64,000 nucleotides of DNA. It comes from Hyphomonas sp. BRH_c22. GTDB lineage: Bacteria; Pseudomonadota; Alphaproteobacteria; Caulobacterales; Hyphomonadaceae. A model generated the notes under the pieces. It had not been told where the DNA came from and made no database searches. It saw only the letters and a list, made by a program, of their open reading frames with translations. The stretch spans positions 1 through 64,000 of the forward strand of contig NZ_LADU01000005.1 of assembly GCF_000961795.1 (NCBI RefSeq), given 5' to 3'. A program made the translations under genes and the position numbers. This document shows, one piece after another, positions 43,492 through 51,419 of this stretch; the stretch's first letter is position 1, and the number at the start of each line of letters is the position of its first letter.

Positions 43492-44882
43492 TGATGAACA
43501 AGTTGAAGGACGCGATGCGTATGATGAAGAAAGATGCAGATTCCGACGAGGGGATCATGGACCGGGTCCTCTTCGGAACGGCTGTGGCTTTCGCGGTGTT
43601 TGCTGCTGGCATGGCAAGCGCGCACTACAAGGTATTCCCCTATCCAGTCGTCGTCGCGGCCAAGGCCGCACTCGTTGACCTCAAGGACAACTGGCGTTCA
43701 GACGCCGGTGTCCTGCCTACCAGGTTCCTGAGTGAAAACACCAACGGAAAGAGCGGATTGACTTTGAATCGCTCAGACCTGACGCACCCCGGTTATACCC
43801 TCGTGTCAGGATTGTTTGACGATCAGGTTGCGGTGCGAATGCTGGATATGGAAGGTGAGACCGTCCATCAATGGCCAGTGCCTTTTGAACTCGTCAAACG
43901 GTATGCTAAGGAAATCGACTATGTCGATGTCCCGCTTGATGAGTGGAGCTATCAGATTACTGGCATCGTCGCGGAACCGGATGGGTCCATGACTTTGAAT
44001 GCCGGCGCGATGTTCATGAAACTGGATGCGTGCGGCAATCACGAATGGACGTTGCCAACGGCCACGCACCATATGTTGAATTCAAACAAGGACGGCACAT
44101 TCTGGGGGCTGGGCTTTGCAGACCATGAAAAGCCACCGGCCGAGTGGCGCACGAATGGCGATCCCCTGCGCGAGGACTTGTTTGTCAAGTTTTCGGCAGA
44201 TGGTGTTATTCTTCAGAAAATCAGCTTGTGGGACGTGCTCCTGAAGAACAATCTACATTCAGTCATTGGAGCAAACGGACAAACTCCGGTCTTCCAGAAT
44301 GGCGGATTCGATTCGGATGACAGTTTCCACACGAACGATATCGAGATGCTGACAGCCCAGGCGGCCGCGGGAATTCCTCTGGCGCAGGCGGGTGATTTGA
44401 TGGTTAGTGCGCGCAATATAAATCTCGTCATCATATTTGATCCCGACACCCTGGACGTCCATTGGTGGCAAGCCGGTCCGTGGATCCGCCAGCATGATCC
44501 AGACATCATGCCGGATGGCCGAATCTCGGTGTTCAACAACAATCGGGAGAACGCCGATCACGGAGGGAGCAATATTATGGCCATCGACCCGGTGACGCGC
44601 GCGACAGAAATCCTCTACCCCAAGTCCGAAGACCAGTATTTCTACTCTAATTGCTGCGGCATGCATCAACACTTGCCCAATGGCAATATGCTGATCACGA
44701 TTGAGCAGGAAGGCCGTTTGCTGGAAGTGACGTCCGAGGGAGAGGCCGTGTGGGACTATACAGTGCGATATGACGACAAGCACGTAATCAAGATTTTCGA
44801 TGGCGTCCGCTATGATGCTGATTTCTTCGAACCGGACGCGTTTTCCACTTGCGAGGCATCAGAGGACTTGCGGCCGAGTTAG
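43491..44882 (+). CDS. Arylsulfotransferase (ASST)-like membrane-anchored protein
   Basis: 463 residues. The cytoplasmic N-terminus (MMNKLKDAMRMMKKDADSDE) precedes one membrane segment at residues 26-44 (LFGTAVAFAVFAAGMASA), then a large periplasmic beta-propeller-like domain. Repeated Trp-ended strands (ETVHQWPVP, GNHEWTLP, LDVHWWQAG, EAVWDYTV) and IRQHDPDIMPDGRISVFNN with HQHLPNGNMLI fit the PF14269/ASST family, which has catalytic histidines. ASST enzymes move sulfate between phenols without PAPS, but the family also contains proteins of other function. The start ATG overlaps the sulfotransferase stop by one base. Confidence 0.8.
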   Translation: MMNKLKDAMRMMKKDADSDEGIMDRVLFGTAVAFAVFAAGMASAHYKVFPYPVVVAAKAALVDLKDNWRSDAGVLPTRFLSENTNGKSGLTLNRSDLTHPGYTLVSGLFDDQVAVRMLDMEGETVHQWPVPFELVKRYAKEIDYVDVPLDEWSYQITGIVAEPDGSMTLNAGAMFMKLDACGNHEWTLPTATHHMLNSNKDGTFWGLGFADHEKPPAEWRTNGDPLREDLFVKFSADGVILQKISLWDVLLKNNLHSVIGANGQTPVFQNGGFDSDDSFHTNDIEMLTAQAAAGIPLAQAGDLMVSARNINLVIIFDPDTLDVHWWQAGPWIRQHDPDIMPDGRISVFNNNRENADHGGSNIMAIDPVTRATEILYPKSEDQYFYSNCCGMHQHLPNGNMLITIEQEGRLLEVTSEGEAVWDYTVRYDDKHVIKIFDGVRYDADFFEPDAFSTCEASEDLRPS

Positions 44883-44883
44883 G

Positions 44884-44935
44884 CATGATCGAATCATGAA
44901 ATTATCGTCGTTGTGATAGAAAAGAAAATCACAAC
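44884..44935. terminator. Two stem-loops after the ASST-like gene
   Basis: CATGAT-CGA-ATCATG (44884-44898) and GTTGTGAT, a 10-base A-rich loop, ATCACAAC (44910-44935) are perfect stems of 6 and 8 base pairs directly after the stop. Neither has a T tract, so they may protect the mRNA end or assist Rho termination. The rest of the gap up to 45121 shows no gene. Confidence 0.4.
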
Positions 44936-45121
44936 CGGCATTGCGGGTCATAAAACCAGGCCCAGTATGACAGTGACCGGCCACCAGACACCGGCAGGGG
45001 TACAGCACTATACAGTCCGCCCCAATGCCGGAAAGCTCTCTCCAAGGCCGCGCTGGAGGGCGCATTCGGGGAACAAACCGTCCCACGAATGCCCACCGGG
45101 CAGAAAAGTGGGCGAAAAGAG

Positions 45122-45152
45122 GAAAAAAGATATTTAGAAACAGCGCTCTAAA
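45122..45152 (-). terminator. Terminator downstream of tRNA-Glu
   Basis: Read on the minus strand, TTTAGA, an 8-base loop and TCTAAA form a stem, followed after a few bases by TTTTTT. It lies 8 bases past the tRNA 3' end. The stem is AT-rich and therefore weak. Confidence 0.5.
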
Positions 45153-45159
45153 AACCGGG

Positions 45160-45234
45160 TGGCAGTCCCTAGGGGAGTCGAACCCCTCTTTTCAGGTTGA
45201 AAACCTGACGTCCTAACCGATAGACGAAGGGACC
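45160..45234 (-). tRNA. tRNA-Glu (anticodon UUC)
   Basis: 75 bases including an encoded CCA. The acceptor arms GGTCCCT and AGGGACT pair with one G-T at the end, the discriminator is G, and the anticodon stem TCAGG/CCTGA encloses loop TTTTCAA with anticodon TTC. The T arm GAGGGGTTCGACTCCCC is canonical. It is transcribed away from recJ, with its own promoter 22 bases upstream. Confidence 0.97.
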
Positions 45235-45255
45235 GCACCGGTTCGAAGAAGAGGC

Positions 45256-45284
45256 GATATAGCGGCTGTTTCAGGTGAGGGCAA
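45256..45284 (-). promoter_or_regulatory. Promoter of tRNA-Glu
   Basis: On the minus strand, TTGCCC (45279-45284) and TATATC (45256-45261) are 17 bases apart. Transcription would start near 45249, leaving a leader of about 15 bases before the tRNA. The promoter sits in the short recJ-tRNA gap. Confidence 0.65.
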
Positions 45285-45313
45285 CCCGGTTTCGCCCCAT
45301 ATCTGCAGAATGT

Positions 45314-47107
45314 TCAGCCCGCGACAGCATCTGCCACGTCGAGCTGGACACGGCGGCGTCCGTTCCACTCGTCGGCCTTGAGTTTTCCGGTCAGATGCAC
45401 GCGGGCACCATTGGTCAGGACGTGCCCGAGCGGGGTATCGGCCGCCCGCCAGGCGATGCATTCGAGGCGTCCGCCAGCATCTTCTGCAATGAAGCGAACA
45501 TGGTTGGCACCGACCTGGCGCACGCCAGTGACGTGCACTGACTGGAGCGCAAAGACGGGTTCCGGCGAACCGATGCCAAAGGGTCCGATCTGCGCGATCT
45601 GATCGACCAGCGCCGGGCTCGCGGCGCCGGGCGCCAGCACCGCGTCAATCTTCAGTTCGAGGGCTGCAGTCCGCTCGGCCGAGAACTGCGCCATATGCGC
45701 CACCATCCAGTCGTCGAAGGCGGCGACCTGCGACGGTTCGAGGCTGAGGCCGCCCGCCATGGCATGGCCCCCTCCGGAGAGGATGATGCCCTCGCGCGCC
45801 GCCGTGGTGATGGCCTCGCCGATATTCACGCCGGTGACGGAGCGGCCCGACCCCTTGGCGACGGGGCCCAGCCCCTCCCCCCATCCGATCACGATGCTGG
45901 GCAGGTGGTAGCGGTCCTTCAGGCGGCCTGCGACGATGCCGATGACGCCGGGATGCCAGCCCTCGCCGCTGGCGACGAGGATGCCGCGATCCGGGTTGCG
46001 GGCAAGCGCCTGCTCGGCCTGCGCCATGGCCTGGTCGAGAATGGCGCTCTCGACGGCCTTGCGTTCGTCATTGAGCGCATGGAGGCGTTCGGCCAGTTCG
46101 ATGGCCTCCTGCCGGTCGTCCGTCGCGAGGAGCTTCGCTGCGATCCACGGATCGCCGACCCGGCCCCCGGCATTCAGGCGCGGCCCCAGCATGAAGGTGG
46201 CGTGATAGACGGTCTCGGTCTTGCCGATGCCGGCCACGTCAGCGAGGGCGCGCAGGCCGGGATTCTGGTCGCGGGCCATGATGGTGAGGCCTTGCCGCAC
46301 GAAGGCGCGGTTCACACCATGCAGCGGGGCCATGTCGCACAGCGTGCCAAGGGCGCAGAGGTCCAGGAAGGGCATGATATCCGGCAGGCCGCCATCCGGC
46401 GCGATGCCACGCTCGCGCGCCAGACGGTTCAGCGCCGCCACGAAGACAAAAACGACGCCTGCCGCCGCGAGGTGGCCGCAGCCGGACGTGTCATCGGGGC
46501 GGTTCGGATTGACCAGCGCTGCCGATGGCGGGTGTTCGCCGGACATCAGGTGGTGGTCGATCACGACAATCGGCAGGCCGATGGATTCCGCCTCGTTCAG
46601 CGCGGCGATTGCGGCCGCCCCGCAGTCGACCGTGATGACGAGATCGGAGCCTGTGTCCTTGAGGTGGCGGAAGGCCGCCGGAGACGGGCCATAGCCCTCC
46701 TCGAGCCTGTCAGGCACGTACAGGCCGAGGTCGAGCCCCCATGCACGGAAATAGCGGGCGAGGATGGCCGAGGACGTGCCGCCGTCGACATCATAGTCGG
46801 CAAAGACGGTGACCTGTTTCCGGTCAAGAATGGCGTCGAGGACGATCCCGGCCGCCTTGTCCATGTCGGCAAAGCTGGACGGATCGGGGAAATAATCGCG
46901 CAAAGTGGGCGCCAGGTAGCTCGCCGCACTGGCCGGATCGACGTCTCGCGTGGCGAGGAGACGCGCCAGCAGGTCGGAGCCGCCCACACTGGGGGCGAGA
47001 CGGCGCACAAGGGCCTCGTCAGCCTCCGCCAGCGTCCAGAACCGCCCTGTGGCGGACTGGTCCACCCCAAAAAGGCGGGAGCTTGTCTGGCGTGCGCCTT
47101 CTGCCAT
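45314..47107 (-). CDS. recJ: Single-stranded-DNA-specific exonuclease RecJ
   Basis: 597 residues. DHH-family motifs in order are ADYDVDGGTSSAIL near residue 100, ITVDCGAA near 157, and VVIDHHLMSGEHPPSAALVNP near 177. The DHHA1 part includes LGPRLNAGGRVGDP near 297 and SGGGHAMAGGLSLE near 448, and an OB-like C-terminal domain follows (LTGKLKADEWNGRRRVQLDV). It degrades single-stranded DNA 5' to 3' with Mn or Mg in repair and recombination. It is third in the hom-glpX-recJ run on the minus strand, a common alphaproteobacterial order. Confidence 0.96.
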   Translation of the reverse strand: MAEGARQTSSRLFGVDQSATGRFWTLAEADEALVRRLAPSVGGSDLLARLLATRDVDPASAASYLAPTLRDYFPDPSSFADMDKAAGIVLDAILDRKQVTVFADYDVDGGTSSAILARYFRAWGLDLGLYVPDRLEEGYGPSPAAFRHLKDTGSDLVITVDCGAAAIAALNEAESIGLPIVVIDHHLMSGEHPPSAALVNPNRPDDTSGCGHLAAAGVVFVFVAALNRLARERGIAPDGGLPDIMPFLDLCALGTLCDMAPLHGVNRAFVRQGLTIMARDQNPGLRALADVAGIGKTETVYHATFMLGPRLNAGGRVGDPWIAAKLLATDDRQEAIELAERLHALNDERKAVESAILDQAMAQAEQALARNPDRGILVASGEGWHPGVIGIVAGRLKDRYHLPSIVIGWGEGLGPVAKGSGRSVTGVNIGEAITTAAREGIILSGGGHAMAGGLSLEPSQVAAFDDWMVAHMAQFSAERTAALELKIDAVLAPGAASPALVDQIAQIGPFGIGSPEPVFALQSVHVTGVRQVGANHVRFIAEDAGGRLECIAWRAADTPLGHVLTNGARVHLTGKLKADEWNGRRRVQLDVADAVAG

Positions 47108-47188
47108 ATCGGGATGGGCTTCCTGTCAGAGAATCGGGAAATCCATTCTAGCCCAAATCCGGGCGGCTGTGACCTGCCCGCACAGTTC

Positions 47189-48142
47189 TCAGGCCTTGCG
47201 GTCGGACCGGACGTGCCGGACCATGCCGTCAGCGGAGGTCATCACGAGCGTGTGCGTCTGCACGCGGCCACCCTTGGTGAGGACGCCTTTCAGCATGCTG
47301 CCATTGGTGACGCCCGTGGCGCAGAACACCGTGTCACCGGACGCAAGTTCGTTCAGCGAATAAATCCGGTCGAAATCGGTGATGCCGACGCGCGCGGCCC
47401 GCTTTTTCTCGTCGTCATTGCGGAAGATGAGGCGCCCGTACATCTGGCCACCGACACATTTGAGGGCGGCCGCTGCCAGCACGCCTTCGGGCGCGCCGCC
47501 TGAACCGACATAGAAGTCGATCCCGGTCTGCGGATCAGTCGTGGCGATGACACCTGCAATATCGCCATCCGTAATCAGGGCGATGCGAGCACCGACGCCG
47601 CGCAGGCTGGCAATGATGTCCTCGTGGCGCGGGCGGTCGAGGACGCAGACGGTCATCTCGGTCACGGGCACACCCCTGTGGGCGGCGAGGGCCGTGACGT
47701 TTTCGGCAGGCGTCACGTCGAGGCTGATGATCCCTTCCGGATAGCCGGGACCGACGGCAACCTTGTCCATATAGGTGTCGGGCGCGTGTAAAAGGCCGCC
47801 GCGCGGCGCAATAGCCAGCACGGCCAGCGCATTGGACATGGCCTTGGCCGTGAGCGTGGTGCCCTCAAGCGGATCAAGCGCAATGTCGATTTCCGGGCCG
47901 TTGCCGGTGCCGACTTCCTCGCCGATATAGAGCATCGGCGCTTCGTCGCGTTCGCCCTCGCCGATGACGACACGGCCCCTGAAGTCCACGGCGTTGAAGG
48001 CGCTGCGCATGGCGTCGACGGCCGCAGCATCGGCCTTCTTCTCATCGCCGCGGCCGACTTCGGTCGCTGCCGCGATGGCAGCCAGCTCGGTCACGCGGAC
48101 CATGGCATCAGCGAGGCCCGGTGTCAGAACATTGTTTTTCAT
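47189..48142 (-). CDS. glpX: Class II fructose-1,6-bisphosphatase GlpX
   Basis: 317 residues from MKNNVLTPGLADAMVRVTE. Signatures are VVIGEGERDEAPMLYIGE (metal-binding Glu and Asp), DIALDPLEGTTLTAK, PRHEDIIASLR, and FYVGSGGAPEGVLAAAALK. It dephosphorylates fructose-1,6-bisphosphate in gluconeogenesis. The ATG at 48142 was preferred over one at 48187, which would add 15 residues and lie 8 bases after the hom stop; an AGGGATGG site supports the shorter form. It lies between hom and recJ. Confidence 0.96.
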   Translation of the reverse strand: MKNNVLTPGLADAMVRVTELAAIAAATEVGRGDEKKADAAAVDAMRSAFNAVDFRGRVVIGEGERDEAPMLYIGEEVGTGNGPEIDIALDPLEGTTLTAKAMSNALAVLAIAPRGGLLHAPDTYMDKVAVGPGYPEGIISLDVTPAENVTALAAHRGVPVTEMTVCVLDRPRHEDIIASLRGVGARIALITDGDIAGVIATTDPQTGIDFYVGSGGAPEGVLAAAALKCVGGQMYGRLIFRNDDEKKRAARVGITDFDRIYSLNELASGDTVFCATGVTNGSMLKGVLTKGGRVQTHTLVMTSADGMVRHVRSDRKA

Positions 48143-48195
48143 CGCATTCCATCCCTTGGCGCGACCATGAAACACGGCGCGATTCATTTGATTAA

Positions 48196-49479
48196 CTAGT
48201 TTGCCGTTTCGATCCGCATGAGGCGTGGCGCGTCGATCAGCATTGTCAGCTTTTCAAGACGTGCCAGGGCAGCCTTCATGTGCGAGCGCGGGCAGCGGTG
48301 GGTCACGATGGCAACCGGGCTGGCACCGGATTCGTCAGCCGAATCCTGCAGGAGCTGGTTCACCGAGACACCTTCAGCCGCCAGCGCCTCGGTCAGGGCA
48401 GCAAGGGCGCCCGGCTTGTCAGCCAGACGGACGCGCAGGAAGAAAGCGGACGTTTCATCACCGACACTGGTCACGAACGGGCGGGCGAGATGGTGCTCTG
48501 CGCGGCCAAAGGCGGGCCGAATGGCCGGGCGGAACATCTTGGCGACGTCGCCCATGACGGCGCTGGCGGTCGGGCCTGCACCTGCTCCCGGCCCCGTTAG
48601 CGTGATGGCCCCGACGGGGTCGCCCTCGATGCGGACGGTGTTGAGCGAGCCGTTGACGCGCGCCAGCGGGTGATTGGCCGAGAGTGCCATGGGTTCGACG
48701 CGGCAGACGACGCCGACATCCGTCAGGACGCCCTCGGCGATCAGCTTGATGCGCAGGCCGAGGCGGTCGGCGAGTTTCAGGTCCAGGAGGTCGATCTGGT
48801 CGACACCCGAGACGCTGACCTTGGAGAAATCGAGATCGGCCGAGAAGGCGATGGCCGACAGGATGGCGGCCTTGTGGGCAGCGTCCATGCCGGACACGTC
48901 AAGCGTCGGGTCGGCTTCGGCATAGCCGAGTTTCTGGGCCTCTTCGAGAACCTCGTCATAGGACCGGCCGGTTTCCAGCATGGTGGTCGTCAGGAAGTTG
49001 CATGTGCCGTTCAGGATGCCCGCAACACGCTTGATCTCAACCCCGGCAAGGCTGTCGCGGAGCACGCGCACGACCGGGATCCCGCCTGCGACCGCCGCTT
49101 CGAACAGGAGGTCGACGCCTTTTTCCTCGGCCAGCGACGCGAGCGCCATGCCGTGTTTGGCCATCAGGGCCTTGTTGGCCGTGATGACGTGCTTGCCGGC
49201 CTTGAGCGCGCTTTCGACGGCGAACTTGGCCGGGCCATCCGATCCGCCGATGAGTTCGATGAAGACATCGACGTCAGCGTCTTCAGCCAGCGTGGCGGCA
49301 TCATCGAACCAGCGGTACTTGTCCGTATCGACGGACCTGTTGCGACTCTGGCTGCGGGCGCTGACGCCCGTGATCTCGACCCGTCCGGGCAAGCGCAACT
49401 TGTCCTGACGTTCAACCAGTTCGATCAATCCACAGCCGACATGGCCGAGACCTGCTATTCCGATTTTCAACGGCCCCAA
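48196..49479 (-). CDS. hom: Homoserine dehydrogenase
   Basis: 427 residues. The NAD(P)-binding GIAGLGHVGCGL is at the N-terminus. The homoserine dehydrogenase catalytic stretch contains ANKALMAKHG and the signature GILNGTCNFLTTTM...GYAEADPTLDVSGMDAAHK with catalytic Lys and Glu/Asp residues. An ACT domain from about residue 345 (LADKPGALAALTEALAAEG) gives amino-acid feedback control. It makes homoserine for threonine and methionine. No in-frame ATG exists near the start; TTG 49479 with upstream AAAGGGG was taken, and TTG 49470 is an alternative. Confidence 0.95.
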   Translation of the reverse strand: MGPLKIGIAGLGHVGCGLIELVERQDKLRLPGRVEITGVSARSQSRNRSVDTDKYRWFDDAATLAEDADVDVFIELIGGSDGPAKFAVESALKAGKHVITANKALMAKHGMALASLAEEKGVDLLFEAAVAGGIPVVRVLRDSLAGVEIKRVAGILNGTCNFLTTTMLETGRSYDEVLEEAQKLGYAEADPTLDVSGMDAAHKAAILSAIAFSADLDFSKVSVSGVDQIDLLDLKLADRLGLRIKLIAEGVLTDVGVVCRVEPMALSANHPLARVNGSLNTVRIEGDPVGAITLTGPGAGAGPTASAVMGDVAKMFRPAIRPAFGRAEHHLARPFVTSVGDETSAFFLRVRLADKPGALAALTEALAAEGVSVNQLLQDSADESGASPVAIVTHRCPRSHMKAALARLEKLTMLIDAPRLMRIETAN

Positions 49480-49492
49480 AAGGCGCCCCTTT

Positions 49493-49594
49493 TCATCTCT
49501 TGTGTTTCGGGCTGCTGCCTAGCCCTTTTGGGCCTTGGGGGAAAGGGGTGAAGGCGCGATACCAGCCCTCGGGAAGCTCATCCTTGTAACTCAT
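49493..49594 (-). CDS. Possible 33-residue small ORF upstream of hom
   Basis: The frame starts MSYKDELPEGWYRAFTPFPQ, is rich in aromatic residues and proline, and ends 13 bases before hom. It follows the long terminator hairpin. The site before its ATG is G/C-rich (GCGGGGCCCCC) without a clear AGG. It could be a small protein or a leader that couples translation to the TTG start of hom. Threonine, methionine and isoleucine are not enriched, which argues against classical attenuation. Confidence 0.35.
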   Translation of the reverse strand: MSYKDELPEGWYRAFTPFPQGPKGLGSSPKHKR

Positions 49595-49617
49595 GGGGGC
49601 CCCGCAGAGAAAAGCGC

Positions 49618-49656
49618 CGCAGGACGGGTCAAGCCGAGGGCGTGACCCGTCCTGCG
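49618..49656 (-). terminator. Long hairpin terminator after the aminotransferase gene
   Basis: CGCAGGACGGGTCA and TGACCCGTCCTGCG form a perfect 14-base-pair stem with an 11-base loop. On the minus strand it is followed by GCGCTTTTCTCT, a partial T tract. It lies 52 bases past the alaC-like gene and about 140 bases ahead of hom, separating the two transcripts or acting as an attenuator. Confidence 0.7.
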
Positions 49657-49708
49657 AGAATGATTCAGAGATTACGCGGCACACCCAAGCGCGGGTCGGG
49701 CTATACCC

Positions 49709-50917
49709 CTACTCGGCCGCAGTGGCTGAAAGTTCCTTGACGCCGTGCTTGCTCATGAACTTGCGGATGTTACGCGCGGCCTGGCGGATGCGCTGTTCAT
49801 TCTCCACGAGTGCAATGCGGACATGGCCATCGCCATGCTCGCCGAAGCCCGCCCCCGGTGCCACGGCCACATGGGCCTCGTTCATCAGCATCAGCGAGAA
49901 TTCGAGGCTGCCGAGATGGCGCAGGGGCTCCGGAATGGGCGCCCAGGCGAACATGGAGGCTTTCGGGCTGGGGATGGCCCACCCTGCCCGCGTGAAGCTT
50001 TCAACCAGCACATCGCGGCGCTGTTTGTAGATCTGACGGAAATCGTCAACGCAATCCTGGGGGCCGTCGAGCGCGGCCACGGCGGCCACCTGGATCGGCG
50101 TGTAGGCGCCATAGTCGAGATAGGATTTCACGCGCGCGAGGGCCGCGATCAGGGTTTCATTGCCTGCGACAAAGCCCATGCGCCAGCCGGCCATGGAATA
50201 GGTCTTGGACATGGTGGTGAATTCGACCGCGATGTCTTTTGCGCCATCCACCTGGAGGATCGAGGGTGTCGGCTCCTCGAAATAGATTTCATTGTAGGCA
50301 AGGTCGGACAGGATCCAGAGATCGTGCTTTTTCGCGAACTTGACCGCGTCCTTGTAGAATTCGAGATCGCAGACATCGGCCGTCGGGTTGGATGGATAGC
50401 AGAGCACCATGGCGGTCGGCGGCGGCACGCAGTGCTTGACGGCCTTTTCCAGGTTGCGGAGATAGTCCTCCGGCGACGGCGCAGGCACGGCGCGGATCGA
50501 GGCGCCCGCAATGATGAAGCCGAACGAGTGCAGCGGGTAGGACGGATCGGGCGAGAGGATGACGTCGCCGGGCGCGGAAATGGCCTGTGCAAGGTTGGCA
50601 AAGCCTTCCTTGGAGCCCAGCGTGACAATCACTTCCCTGTTCTTGTCCAGCGTCACGCCGAAGCGGCGCTTGTAATAGTCGGTCACGGCCCGGCGCAGGC
50701 CCGGAATGCCGCGCGAGGCGGAATAGCCGTTAACGTCCGGCTTGCGGGCGGTTTCGACCAGCTTGTCGACAATGTGCTTCGGTGTCGGCAGGTCCGGGTT
50801 GCCCATGCCAAGGTCGATAATGTCAGCGCCTTCCGCGCGGAGGGCTGCCTTGCTCCTGTTCACTTGCTCGAAAACGTATGGAGGAAGGCGCCTGATCTTG
50901 TGAAATTCGGTGTTCAT
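49709..50917 (-). CDS. alaC: Aminotransferase class I/II, AlaC-like
   Basis: 402 residues. Fold type I PLP enzyme: DLGMGNPDLPTP near the N-terminus, NGYSASRGIPGLR, CYPSNPTADV, LSDLAYNEIYFEEP, and the PLP lysine in TTMSKTYSMAGWRMGF near residue 240. Arg in HVRIALVENEQR binds the substrate carboxylate. The pattern best fits the alanine-forming AlaC group often placed before hom in alphaproteobacteria; annotation as a diaminopimelate or aspartate aminotransferase is also possible. Its start overlaps the stop of the upstream lipoprotein gene (ATGA). Confidence 0.88.
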   Translation of the reverse strand: MNTEFHKIRRLPPYVFEQVNRSKAALRAEGADIIDLGMGNPDLPTPKHIVDKLVETARKPDVNGYSASRGIPGLRRAVTDYYKRRFGVTLDKNREVIVTLGSKEGFANLAQAISAPGDVILSPDPSYPLHSFGFIIAGASIRAVPAPSPEDYLRNLEKAVKHCVPPPTAMVLCYPSNPTADVCDLEFYKDAVKFAKKHDLWILSDLAYNEIYFEEPTPSILQVDGAKDIAVEFTTMSKTYSMAGWRMGFVAGNETLIAALARVKSYLDYGAYTPIQVAAVAALDGPQDCVDDFRQIYKQRRDVLVESFTRAGWAIPSPKASMFAWAPIPEPLRHLGSLEFSLMLMNEAHVAVAPGAGFGEHGDGHVRIALVENEQRIRQAARNIRKFMSKHGVKELSATAAE

Positions 50918-51348
50918 CTCTGGCCTTTCAGACCCTGGGTGACGCGCGGTACGTTGAAGCTGTTCCTGATAGCAGCAATTTCGGCGTCAGTAAGAAAATT
51001 CGAGGACTCGTCGAATCCGGCAAACTGCTGCCGGATCGCGTTCCCAACGGCGGCGATTTTGGCCGGCCCATCGGCCGGCAATTCCGCTCGTGCGTTGTTG
51101 GCGAACTCGGCGGTCAGCGCCGCAACGCGCAGGCCTGATGCAGGCAGCGTCTTGCCGGGCTCTTCGCCCGGTGCGATCGTGGGCACGTCAACCAGTTCCG
51201 GATAGCCCTCACCCCGGATCTCGACCCGGCGGGTTTCGTACCAGTCCGGCGCCTGGTTAACGGCGCCGCGCACCTTCGCGAACGAGCTGGAGCACCCGAC
51301 CAGCAACAGGCATGACACGCCTAAGAGGGGAATCGTCGTGTTTTTCAT
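50914..51348 (-). CDS. Small lipoprotein, unknown
   Basis: 144 residues. Signal peptide MKNTTIPLLGVSCLLLVGC ends in a clean lipobox (LVGC-S). The mature part has no known domain: APDWYETRRVEIRGEGYPEL, an acidic Pro-rich stretch (VPTIAPGEEPGKTLP), then a helical end. The start is uncertain, since ATG 51360 is also in frame and neither has a good ribosome site. It is coupled by ATGA to the aminotransferase gene and is divergent from phaC. Confidence 0.65.
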   Translation of the reverse strand: MKNTTIPLLGVSCLLLVGCSSSFAKVRGAVNQAPDWYETRRVEIRGEGYPELVDVPTIAPGEEPGKTLPASGLRVAALTAEFANNARAELPADGPAKIAAVGNAIRQQFAGFDESSNFLTDAEIAAIRNSFNVPRVTQGLKGQR

Positions 51349-51419
51349 GGTTAAACTCATTAAATCACAAACATTCTGATGAATAGTTACGCATCCACAA
51401 ACAGGCGATATTGGGACAG

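Noticed and set aside
45695-47503. 602-codon frame antisense to recJ
   Set aside because: Shadow frame; RecJ motifs are complete on the other strand and this product shows no recognisable domain.
49745-51205. 486-codon frame antisense to the aminotransferase
   Set aside because: Shadow of a gene with intact PLP-enzyme motifs; no start signal or domain.
51350-51370. CtrA-like TTAA repeat between the lipoprotein gene and phaC
   Set aside because: The two TTAA half sites are 5 bases apart rather than the required 7.
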